From Planctomycetota bacterium (GTDB lineage: Bacteria > Planctomycetota > Phycisphaerae > Phycisphaerales > SM1A02), in the NCBI GenBank assembly GCA_003671065.1, contig QWPU01000002.1, positions 1 to 27,722 on the forward strand: a stretch of 27,722 nt of DNA, in the 5' to 3' direction. The notes under the pieces are model-generated. The model worked only from the letters and a program-made list of their open reading frames with translations, ran no database searches and was not told the origin of the DNA. The position numbers and the translations under genes were made by a program. Position 1 is the stretch's first letter; the number at the start of each line of letters is the position of its first letter. Shown here in pieces: positions 21,244 through 27,722 of this stretch.

Positions 21244-22269
21244 ATGGAATCAGGCACCGAGCCACGACGATTGCGGCGATCAATGCGCGGTGGAAACGCC
21301 GCGGTCGGGATCTGCACATCGCTGGCGGTGCATGCACTCATCGCGGCGATGATCCTTGGAACCGCGTGGGGAATCGCGCGCATTCGTGATCGTGAGTTGC
21401 CGCCCGTGGTGTTGGTCGCGGACTTCTTTGATCCTGCGCCGTCGACGCGTGCGAACGCGGCGTCGAATACGAGTTCGCGTACTGCTGACGCGAGCAGTGC
21501 ATCGCGCGCGAGTCGCGGCGAGGCCAGCGCGGCAGTTGGTCTTGGCGAACGCTTGCGGGCGCTCGAAGGCGCGAGTACTCCAAACGCTGCGCTTGATGGG
21601 CTCGCTCGTCGTTTCGGTGCATCGAACGCGAACGGTGGCGATGGCACGAATGGCGACGCAGCGATCACTCGAGTCGGTGCGAGCTTCGCAGGACTCGTCG
21701 CAGGAAACGCTACCAAGGTCGCGTATGTCGTCGATGCGTCTGGTTCGATGATCGGCAGTTTTTCCACACTTGTTGATGAAGTGGAACGCTCGCTTGCGCG
21801 ACTTGAACCGACGCAGCAATTCACGGTCATCTGCTTTAGTCGTGACGCTGCGCAAGCGCCGCGTGGCGACTCCTCGCTGCGCAGCGCGAGCCAAGCCGCG
21901 CGCAAAGATGTGCTGAATTGGCTGCGAAAGGACCTCATTCCTGCGGGTCGATCGAGTCCTGTTGAAGCGCTCGCAAAGGCGCTCGCGTCAGGCGCGGATT
22001 GCATCTTCTTACTGTCGACCACGGTGACAGGACCAGGTCGGCACGAGCTCGATCGCGAGTCGTTGCTCGCGTTACTTGAACAACTCAATCCTGCCGATCC
22101 ATCCACGGGCCGTCGGCGCGCCACGATTCAATGCATTCAGTTTCTCGAAGTCGATCCAGGCAACACGCTTGAAGCAGTCGCGGCCGCGCACTTTGGTGAC
22201 GGCGGATATCGCTTCATTTCACGCAGCGCATCAGGCATCGATTCACTCGCAACTCCTTCACCGAAGTAA
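21244..22269 (+). CDS. VWA-domain protein with TonB-like anchor
   Basis: From ATG 21244 the product is 341 residues. A short Arg-rich cytoplasmic start is followed by one membrane helix (about 20-46) containing S26-L-A-V-H30. The SxxxH pattern is the signature by which the TonB helix couples to ExbB/ExbD. A Ser/Ala/Arg-rich periplasmic linker follows (about 65-150), then a von Willebrand A domain from about 155 with the MIDAS motif DASGSM (164-169) after VAYVV. Later parts of the Rossmann-like domain (FTVICFSRDA, CIFLLSTTVTG, IQCIQFLEVD) are present. The gene lies directly before exbB and two exbD genes on the same strand. I infer that the proton-driven ExbBD motor acts on this protein in place of TonB or TolA; its periplasmic partner is unknown. 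A simple VWA protein without energy coupling is the alternative. Confidence 0.75.
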   Translation: MESGTEPRRLRRSMRGGNAAVGICTSLAVHALIAAMILGTAWGIARIRDRELPPVVLVADFFDPAPSTRANAASNTSSRTADASSASRASRGEASAAVGLGERLRALEGASTPNAALDGLARRFGASNANGGDGTNGDAAITRVGASFAGLVAGNATKVAYVVDASGSMIGSFSTLVDEVERSLARLEPTQQFTVICFSRDAAQAPRGDSSLRSASQAARKDVLNWLRKDLIPAGRSSPVEALAKALASGADCIFLLSTTVTGPGRHELDRESLLALLEQLNPADPSTGRRRATIQCIQFLEVDPGNTLEAVAAAHFGDGGYRFISRSASGIDSLATPSPK

Positions 22270-22308
22270 CTCACGCGCTCATCACGCAATCTCTGAAAGC
22301 ACTTCTCC

Positions 22309-22989
22309 ATGCACGGCAGCATCTTCTTCTACTCGGTCAGCGGTGATGGACACATTGAATGGGTTGGCAGCGCGATGATTTGGCTGCAGCTGTTTCTCAG
22401 CGTCGCCAACATTGTGATGATCGTGCTCGCGTTCACATCGAACACGCGTCGCGCGTTGCTTCCGTTGCGTGAAGCTGCGGAGTTTCGCACGCTCATCGCG
22501 GCGGGGCGCATCAAAGACGCGAGCACTCGCGCGGCGCAATCTGACAGTGATCTCGCCATCGTGCTTGGTCGCGCGCTTGAGAAGGCGCCACTTGGAGTTG
22601 GGAGCATGACGCAAGCCGCCGAGCAAAGCGCTGATGAGTTGCTCTCCGCACGACTGCGCACACTTGAGCCGCTCAACATTTTGGGGCAAGTCGCGCCAAT
22701 GATCGGGCTGTTTGGAACGGTGTACGGAATGATCGTGTCGTTTCAAGTCATCGCCGCAACTGGCGGCGCTGCTGATCCTGCGCAACTCGCAGGCGGCATC
22801 GGCAGCGCGCTGGTTTGCACCTTTTGGGGCTTGTTTATTGCAGTTCCTGCGACGAGCGTCTATGCGAGCGTGCGCAATCGGACAATCGCGATGAGTGAAG
22901 AGATGACAACAGTCGTGGACGAAATGGTGTCGCTGCATCGACCGAAGGCGCAGACGACACCTGCAACGGCAACGGCAACCGCCGTCTGA
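22309..22989 (+). CDS. exbB: MotA/TolQ/ExbB proton channel protein
   Basis: This 226-residue protein has three membrane segments (about 22-44, 128-150 and 165-188) in ExbB topology. The core signature is LEPLNILGQVAPMIGLFGTVYGMIVSF (118-144), followed by GGIGSALVCTFWGLFIAVPATSVY. These helices line the proton path with ExbD. It should form the inner-membrane pentameric stator that uses proton motive force. It is followed 12 bp later by exbD1 and preceded by the VWA gene at 39 bp. The C-terminus has a low-complexity Thr/Ala run (TATATATAV). I name it by family; it is not claimed to be the E. coli orthologue. Confidence 0.88.
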   Translation: MHGSIFFYSVSGDGHIEWVGSAMIWLQLFLSVANIVMIVLAFTSNTRRALLPLREAAEFRTLIAAGRIKDASTRAAQSDSDLAIVLGRALEKAPLGVGSMTQAAEQSADELLSARLRTLEPLNILGQVAPMIGLFGTVYGMIVSFQVIAATGGAADPAQLAGGIGSALVCTFWGLFIAVPATSVYASVRNRTIAMSEEMTTVVDEMVSLHRPKAQTTPATATATAV

Positions 22990-23001
22990 ACGAATTTCAC
23001 T

Positions 23002-23565
23002 ATGGCGCGCAAGAAGATTCGATTTCCGACTGCAGACATCAAGGCGAATCTCACGCCAATGGTTGATGTGAGTTTCTTGCTCCTCGTGTTTTTCATGCTT
23101 ATCTCACGCATTGGTGACACTGAACGCACGGAACTTGATCTCGCTGCGGTGTCTGCGGGTGCTGCAGTGGCGGCTGATGATGAAGTGCGATTTGTGCTCA
23201 ATGTGATTCCCGCCGCAAACGGCGCCACTGGTGGTTACGCGCTCAATGGCGTTGTGTATGAAGCAACGCCTGATGGCATTGCGCTGCTTGCGGAATCGAT
23301 TGCCGAGGGCTACCGCCGCAATCCGTATCTCGCGGTCAACCTTCGTGCTGATCGCGCGACGAACTATGAATGGGTCGAACCTGCGATGCGAGCGACTACG
23401 ACAGCCGCACGAATCGCTGGCGGCGGCGCGCTTCCACGACTCAATCTTGTCGTTGTCGAACTTGATGAGCCTCGAGACATCGGAGCTCCTCGTGGCCCGA
23501 ATGGAGCGCCTCGTGCCCCGAATGGAGCGCCTCGTGGCCCGAATGGAGCGCCTCGTGGCCCGTGA
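23002..23565 (+). CDS. exbD: ExbD/TolR family protein 1
   Basis: This 187-residue protein has a short basic cytoplasmic start and one membrane helix (NLTPMVDVSFLLLVFFMLI, 16-34) in which Asp22 matches the proton-accepting aspartate of ExbD/TolR. A periplasmic domain of normal size follows, ending with LNLVVVELDEP. After residue 160 the protein carries four 7-residue repeats, GAPRGPN, encoded by a 21-bp tandem repeat; the last repeat supplies the stop codon. This tail is not part of the family fold. The same repeat, read one frame on, encodes the start of the second ExbD protein, so the two genes overlap by up to about 65-100 bp depending on the true start of exbD2. Confidence 0.85.
   Translation: MARKKIRFPTADIKANLTPMVDVSFLLLVFFMLISRIGDTERTELDLAAVSAGAAVAADDEVRFVLNVIPAANGATGGYALNGVVYEATPDGIALLAESIAEGYRRNPYLAVNLRADRATNYEWVEPAMRATTTAARIAGGGALPRLNLVVVELDEPRDIGAPRGPNGAPRAPNGAPRGPNGAPRGP
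23482..23565. repeat. Four tandem 21-bp repeats, coding in two frames
   Basis: Units at 23482-23502, 23503-23523, 23524-23544 and 23545-23565 follow GGAGCGCCTCGTGGCCCGAAT. Unit 1 and unit 2 each have one change, and in unit 4 the last three bases become TGA, the exbD1 stop. In the exbD1 frame each encodes GAPRGPN. In the exbD2 frame they encode MERLVAR-type heptads, so each of the first three units ends in a new in-frame ATG. The unit length keeps both frames whatever the copy number. Confidence 0.9.
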
Positions 23566-24034
23566 ACAACGCGAACTTTTGCGCAACGGCCAAGGTCGCG
23601 CACGACTGCCGCTCATGATCACGCCGATGATTGATGTGGTGTTTCTGCTGCTCATTTACTTCTTTCTCACCGTGCAATTCGGCGCTGAGGAAGTGAATTT
23701 GCGCACGGAATCGCCTGTTTCGGAGAAGGCCACGGCGTCCGCTGATCCCTACGCGCTGGAGATTGAGCCGCTTGTCATTCGCATCATCCGCGCTGGCGAC
23801 GGCGCTTCGATCACGCTCTCGTCAGGATTGCGCGCGCCCAACAACACTGCGGACCTTGAACAGATTCTTCGCGACAGCATGTTGGATGCGAGTCATCCAC
23901 AGGGATTGTTCGCGGCGGATCATCCCATTCGACTCGCGCCTGCACGCGACGCACCGTGGAATGAAGTTGTCGCGGTGTTCAATGCGGTGATGAGCGCGGG
24001 ATATCGCTCGGTTGCGTTTGGCGGTCTCGAATGA
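23501..24034 (+). CDS. exbD: ExbD/TolR family protein 2
   Basis: The open frame is long, but similarity begins at PLMITPMIDVVFLLLIYFFLTVQF, with Asp45 (counting from ATG 23501) at the position of the ExbD/TolR proton-carrying aspartate. A periplasmic domain follows (LRTESP..., LEIEPLVIRII..., MSAGYRSVAFGG). Candidate starts are ATGs at 23465, 23501, 23522 and 23543; the last three are created by the 21-bp repeat, and none has a well-placed Shine-Dalgarno. I chose 23501, which gives 177 residues and an N-terminus of three MERLVxR heptads and a related EQRELLR, all amphipathic. The N-terminus is cytoplasmic in this family. The stop overlaps the start of the next gene (ATGA at 24031-24034). Two different ExbD subunits with one ExbB suggest a heteromeric stator. 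Confidence 0.82.
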   Translation: MERLVPRMERLVARMERLVAREQRELLRNGQGRARLPLMITPMIDVVFLLLIYFFLTVQFGAEEVNLRTESPVSEKATASADPYALEIEPLVIRIIRAGDGASITLSSGLRAPNNTADLEQILRDSMLDASHPQGLFAADHPIRLAPARDAPWNEVVAVFNAVMSAGYRSVAFGGLE

Positions 24035-26625
24035 AACGACTCGCACTTGCGTGTGTCGTTGCGTTCATGCCTGCGACAACGATGGCTCTCGCGCAATCGA
24101 AAGATGATGTTGAACTGCGCGTGAGTCTCGTCGCGCTTGAGCGTGTGTTCGTGGAGATTCGCTCAGCGGAGATCAACGCCAACACACAAGCGCTCGACAC
24201 GATTGCGCGCGCGCGCGTCGAAGCGGTTGTCAATGAGCGCGTAAACCTCGCGCGTCAAGCAATCACCCTTCGCGCGGCTGCTCACAGTGCGCGGGAACTC
24301 GCCTCTGCGGAGATGGCGCTAGCAACGGCTCGACTTGCGCTTGCGAATGCACTGCCCGCGAACGAAGCGTGCGCGCGCGAGTTACTGCTTGAAACCGTGG
24401 AAGATCTGCTGCTGCGCCGCTTCACTGCTGATGCGACTGACGCGACGCTCGCGATCGGTTTGCCGACTGCGGATGAACGCATTGAAGCGCGCAAAGCGTT
24501 GACACTCGCGCGTGCGGCGCTCGACTCACCGCTGCTTGCGCCGCTCGGCGCAACTAATGCCGCCATCAGCACTGATCCTGGCGCGTTTCGTGCGCACATG
24601 CTGCTCGGTCTCGTGCATCTGATTGACGCTGATCTTTCGCTTGACGCGCAGATGAGCACTGCGCAACGCAGCGTTGCGAGTGAGTTTCTTGAACGCGCCG
24701 CGCGCACCGAACTTCCGCTTTCGCGCGCGCTGAAAGATGTGCTTGCGTTGGGCCGCGCGCGCGCTTTAAGCGACAATGCCTCGCTCGCTCAATTGCGCGC
24801 TCAACTGCTCGCGCAAGCCGCGACTTCGGCAGACGCAACTCTCGCGCTCGTTGCTCGCGTTGAACTGTGGAAAGACGGCCAGCGTGCGTTGCCGTTTCCG
24901 CAGGCTCCTGCGCTTGACGCGCCACTCGCGCTTCTTGCAGCGTGCGCCGAAGCACGCGCGCGTGCGCTCAACAACGAATCGTCCACTGCGATCGCCGCTG
25001 CGCTTGAGCGCGTGTTGCGTGCGGCGCAGGCGCGTGACGCGTCCGACTCGAAGCAGACGAGTGAACTGACTTCACTCGCGTATTCGATTTCACAACGCCT
25101 CAATGACCAGATTCGCGCAGCCGCGTTGCGCGACGATGCTCCGTTGCTACTCGTCGCGCTTGCCTCTCTGCAGTGCGATGCAACATCGACGCGCGTCACC
25201 ATCGCGCCCGAGCTCGTTGTTCGTGCGGCGGACGCAACGCGTAATGCGCTCATTGCGCCGTGGTTTACCATTCCATGTGCCGAAGAATTGCACGCACGCG
25301 GCGGCAGCGATGCGCAACTCGCCATTGACATGCTTGAGTGGCTCGTCGCGAATACTCCTGCGACCGCGACGACACGCGCGACACTCGCGATCGTGATTGA
25401 TGAACGCCTGCGCGAAGCAGTCATTGACGCGAATAGTGAAATCCGTCTTGATGAAACGCTCGCGACAGCGCTCGCAAAATTTCCAAGCGACAATAGTCGT
25501 GACGCGTGGCTGCTCGCGCGCGTTGATCTCGCGCTGTTTCCTCTTCACACGCTGCAGAATCTTGATCGCGCGGCGGAAACGCTGCTTGGTGTTTCAACTG
25601 CAGTGCCGAGCAAAAACTTCCGCGATCTTCGCTCGATCGAAATTGAGTTCGCGCGCCTTCCGGCAATCGTGCGCGACCGCAATGAAGACATGCAACTCAC
25701 CATGGTCCTGCTTCGCCGCGCAGAACTGCTCGACATTGGAGTGCGTCCTCCAGCAGCGCAACTGCCGAGCAGCGCGAGTGCCATCGTGCGACTCGATGCG
25801 TTGCGCGCGGCTGCTTCATTGCGTGGGGCGCGTCCATCGGAAGCGAAGACCTATGCGGTCCGTGCGATGAAGTCAGCGCACATTGATGAAGCTGCAGCCG
25901 CGCGCGCTGCGGCCACTTGGGTTGAAGCAAGCCTAGTGCTCGGCGACACGCTTGAACCACCGAGCGAAGTGTTGACCTTTGCCGCGCAACACACTGCGAT
26001 GCGTAGCGCGTTGCTCGGACCGATTGCCAAAGCGAGTGAACTTGCGGAAACTGCTGTGCTGCGCGGCGATTCATCTATTGGCGCGCCGGATGCTGCGCGC
26101 AATTCGGCCCGAGAGAATGCAGCGCGCATTCTCTCAATGGCGTTACTTGCGCTCGCAACACCTGAGCAGGCTCCGCGTGAAGTGTTGCAGGCTCAAGTGC
26201 TCGCGCAGCTCGTGCTCGGTGAGGCATCCGACGCAGAAGACAAATCCCCCGCTCGCGCGCGCCGACTTGTCGAAGAGAATCCTGACGATCGACGATCACT
26301 GTGGTTGCTTGCTGAGTCGTTACGCATCGCGCCCACTGATGCAGCGCACGCTGAAGCCTTCGCGTTGCTGCGCGAACTCGCGCCACTTTCAGCGACCGAC
26401 CGCGATTCATATTGGTGGCGCGCGCAAATCGCGCAACTTGAAATGCTCGGCCTCGATCCTGCACGCGCGCTCGACATTGCTGCGCGTGTAAATCGACTCG
26501 CCGCGCTCGACGCGAACTTTGGTGATGCACGACTCACTGAACGATTCACTCGCGTGCGCGCGGCGGCACTCAAGAACAGCGGCAGCGAACCCGACAACCG
26601 AAAGGCACCATTGAATGAACGCTGA
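24031..26625 (+). CDS. Large secreted helical-repeat protein
   Basis: This 864-residue protein has a signal peptide (MKRLALACVVAFMPATTMALAQ, cleavage near residue 22). The mature part is nearly all alpha-helical, very rich in Ala, Leu, Arg and Glu, and looks like a long TPR-like solenoid. Blocks such as AFRAHMLLGLVHLIDADLS, AALRDDAPLLLVALASL and RRSLWLLAESLRIAPTDAAHAEAFALL fit TPR spacing, but no canonical TPR consensus run is clear. It is coupled to exbD2 by a 4-nt overlap and overlaps the next gene by 11 nt, so it belongs to the VWA-ExbBDD unit. I infer a periplasmic scaffold on which the ExbBD/VWA machine acts. A 'tetratricopeptide' annotation would be reasonable. The high Ala/Arg content and long stretches without stops in other frames make this region full of false open frames. 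Confidence 0.75.
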   Translation: MKRLALACVVAFMPATTMALAQSKDDVELRVSLVALERVFVEIRSAEINANTQALDTIARARVEAVVNERVNLARQAITLRAAAHSARELASAEMALATARLALANALPANEACARELLLETVEDLLLRRFTADATDATLAIGLPTADERIEARKALTLARAALDSPLLAPLGATNAAISTDPGAFRAHMLLGLVHLIDADLSLDAQMSTAQRSVASEFLERAARTELPLSRALKDVLALGRARALSDNASLAQLRAQLLAQAATSADATLALVARVELWKDGQRALPFPQAPALDAPLALLAACAEARARALNNESSTAIAAALERVLRAAQARDASDSKQTSELTSLAYSISQRLNDQIRAAALRDDAPLLLVALASLQCDATSTRVTIAPELVVRAADATRNALIAPWFTIPCAEELHARGGSDAQLAIDMLEWLVANTPATATTRATLAIVIDERLREAVIDANSEIRLDETLATALAKFPSDNSRDAWLLARVDLALFPLHTLQNLDRAAETLLGVSTAVPSKNFRDLRSIEIEFARLPAIVRDRNEDMQLTMVLLRRAELLDIGVRPPAAQLPSSASAIVRLDALRAAASLRGARPSEAKTYAVRAMKSAHIDEAAAARAAATWVEASLVLGDTLEPPSEVLTFAAQHTAMRSALLGPIAKASELAETAVLRGDSSIGAPDAARNSARENAARILSMALLALATPEQAPREVLQAQVLAQLVLGEASDAEDKSPARARRLVEENPDDRRSLWLLAESLRIAPTDAAHAEAFALLRELAPLSATDRDSYWWRAQIAQLEMLGLDPARALDIAARVNRLAALDANFGDARLTERFTRVRAAALKNSGSEPDNRKAPLNER

Positions 26626-27454
26626 AGTTCCCGACGAGTTCTCTACTCCGAGCAGCGACCGCACGCGCACCGAACGCTTTGAAGCGGCCTACAACCGCAT
26701 TGATCGCGAACTCCAACGCGTGCTCGACGAACCGCGCGAAGGTCGTCGCCGAGGCTTTGCGTCGTGCGTCCGCCACATCGGTTCCGAGCGTCGCCACTTC
26801 AACCGTCATGTCGACTTTCTGCTCGAAGCTGGTGAACTGCGCAACGCAATCATTCACAATCGCTTCGGGGATGTGGAGTACATCGCGGTGCCGACGGAAA
26901 GCACCGTCGCCAAACTTGAAGCGATTGATGAGGAACTTCGCAAGCCCACGCCGCTGCGCACGCTTGCCGCGCGTGAAGTCGTGACGGTTGACGCAAATGA
27001 TCCGATCGGAAAGGTGCTCAAACTCGTGCATCAAAGAGGTTTCGTGCGCTTTCCCGTGCGACGCGATGGACGCATCATCGCGCTGCTCACTGCAAGCGGC
27101 ATCATGCGCTGGATCGCTTCACACGACCTTGAAAGTTGCGCGCTTCCACTTTCAGAACGCGCGGCTGCGGCGAAGTCGGGCGCGCTTGATAAGCCCGCTG
27201 TGAATCACGACAGCGAAAGCGTCGTCTGCGCCATCGCCTCAGTCAGCATTGGCGAAGCGCTCGCGCGTGATCACCGCAGAGACGAGTACGCGATCCTCGC
27301 GCGCGACGCAACGGCTGACGATGCGTTGTCGCTCTGGTCGAAGAATCCTCGCTTGGAAGCGGTCATCATCACTGAACACGGCAAAGCCGACGAACTGCCG
27401 ATCGGCATCGCAACCGCTACTGATCTCATCAAGTTGCTCGATCATCGCGCGTGA
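26615..27454 (+). CDS. HEPN-like domain fused to a CBS pair
   Basis: This 279-residue cytoplasmic protein starts inside the end of the previous gene (11-nt overlap). Residues about 18-90 are helical and end in LRNAIIH (75-81), which fits the HEPN signature Rx4-6H with a polar residue after the Arg (R76, N77, H81), found in many HEPN ribonucleases. Residues about 112-276 form two CBS domains: the first has AREVVTVDANDPIGKVLKLVHQRGFVRFPV, the second DATADDALSLWSKNPRLEAVIITEHG and GIATATDLI. CBS pairs usually bind adenine nucleotides and regulate a fused activity. I infer a nucleotide-sensing RNA-binding or RNA-cleaving protein; the HEPN assignment rests on one motif and predicted helices. Its link to the ExbBD cluster may be only transcriptional. 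It converges on dinB, overlapping it by 26 bp. Confidence 0.7.
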   Translation: MNAEVPDEFSTPSSDRTRTERFEAAYNRIDRELQRVLDEPREGRRRGFASCVRHIGSERRHFNRHVDFLLEAGELRNAIIHNRFGDVEYIAVPTESTVAKLEAIDEELRKPTPLRTLAAREVVTVDANDPIGKVLKLVHQRGFVRFPVRRDGRIIALLTASGIMRWIASHDLESCALPLSERAAAAKSGALDKPAVNHDSESVVCAIASVSIGEALARDHRRDEYAILARDATADDALSLWSKNPRLEAVIITEHGKADELPIGIATATDLIKLLDHRA

Positions 27455-27722
27455 CTCGTGCTGCACGCGCCGCGGCGTTTACAGAGTCAGCCGCTGAGCC
27501 GCTCGGCGCGTGACGCCTCGCGATGGCGTCTCGCACATCATCGAGTTTCGAAAGTTTGTCACGCTTGTCATTGCCAAAGAGCGGCAGTTGCCCAGGCATT
27601 TCCACGAGATTTCCGGCGTGAAAGCCGCAAAGACGAACCGCGCGCCAATGCTTCTTTGCGAAACTCGCCAGCAACTCGCGCGCAGCAACGCGAAGTTCAT
27701 GCGTGTGATCGGTCGCAACAGT
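27429..27722 (-). CDS. dinB: DNA polymerase IV, C-terminal end (partial)
   Basis: The minus-strand frame is open to the right edge, so the gene continues outside the window. The visible 97 codons end with features of a Y-family polymerase: the last strand of the little-finger domain (WRAVRLCGFHAGNLVE), then QLPLF, a match to the beta-clamp-binding motif QLxLF, then a helix KRDKLSKLDDVRDAIARRH and a basic tail. These suit DinB of the bacterial group where the clamp motif is followed by a short helix. It would perform translesion synthesis. The catalytic palm is not in the window, so activity cannot be judged. Its last 26 bases overlap the convergent CBS gene. Confidence 0.65.
   Translation of the reverse strand, partial: TVATDHTHELRVAARELLASFAKKHWRAVRLCGFHAGNLVEMPGQLPLFGNDKRDKLSKLDDVRDAIARRHAPSGSAADSVNAAARAARVTRDDRAT

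Noticed and set aside
20535..22124. 529-codon minus-strand open frame
   Set aside because: It covers the DoxX and VWA genes in antisense, is Ser/Arg/Ala-rich without motifs, and crosses two well-supported plus-strand genes.

Overview
The window looks like a chromosomal segment of a planctomycete, most likely of the Phycisphaerae type. This is an inference from gene content: an RNA polymerase alpha-CTD protein fused to TPR repeats, a DUF1570-type secreted metallopeptidase, a DUF1573 protein, an ExbB/ExbD/ExbD/von Willebrand A cluster, and few Shine-Dalgarno sites. There is no transposase, integrase or CRISPR array. Most genes are ordinary housekeeping genes, with accessory material at the left end and unusual intergenic DNA around 3.1-3.8 kb.

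Layout. 1-1874 (+): a terminator, a tiny internally deleted SRPBCC remnant and a large unrecognised protein. 1886-6081: 2-methylcitrate/citrate synthase (prpC, -) and methylisocitrate lyase (prpB, -), separated by a secreted metallopeptidase (+) and about 780 bases of intergenic DNA. That intergenic DNA carries, on the minus strand, a well-formed candidate small RNA: a -10 box, a series of hairpins presenting AGGGA, and a strong intrinsic terminator. Three 17-bp tandem repeats with the same motif follow, just before prpC. 6115-10198 (-): a SpoIID-like lipoprotein, the TPR/tandem alpha-CTD protein and a MATE transporter. 10244-15382 (-): an isolated short NuoG, a membrane-anchored unknown, FabF, and a KAS-like partner that has lost both catalytic histidines. 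15467-18682 (-): a four-gene cascade in which every stop overlaps the next start, ending in a DUF1573 protein. 18796-20335 (-): class II DAHP synthase and tRNA-Leu(UAG).

20446-27454 (+): DoxX, then a VWA protein whose N-terminal membrane helix carries the TonB-type SxxxH signature, ExbB, two ExbD proteins, a large helical periplasmic protein and a HEPN-like/CBS protein. I read the VWA-ExbBDD part as a proton-motive-force-driven module in which a VWA domain takes the place of the TonB C-terminal domain. The two ExbD genes overlap inside a 21-bp tandem repeat read in two frames. The window ends inside the 3' end of a minus-strand DNA polymerase IV gene.

Regulation. Several transcription-unit leaders have a TANNNT hexamer ending 6-9 nt before the start codon and no ribosome binding site, which suggests frequent leaderless mRNAs. 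prpC and the 357-1874 gene are exceptions with clear Shine-Dalgarno sites.
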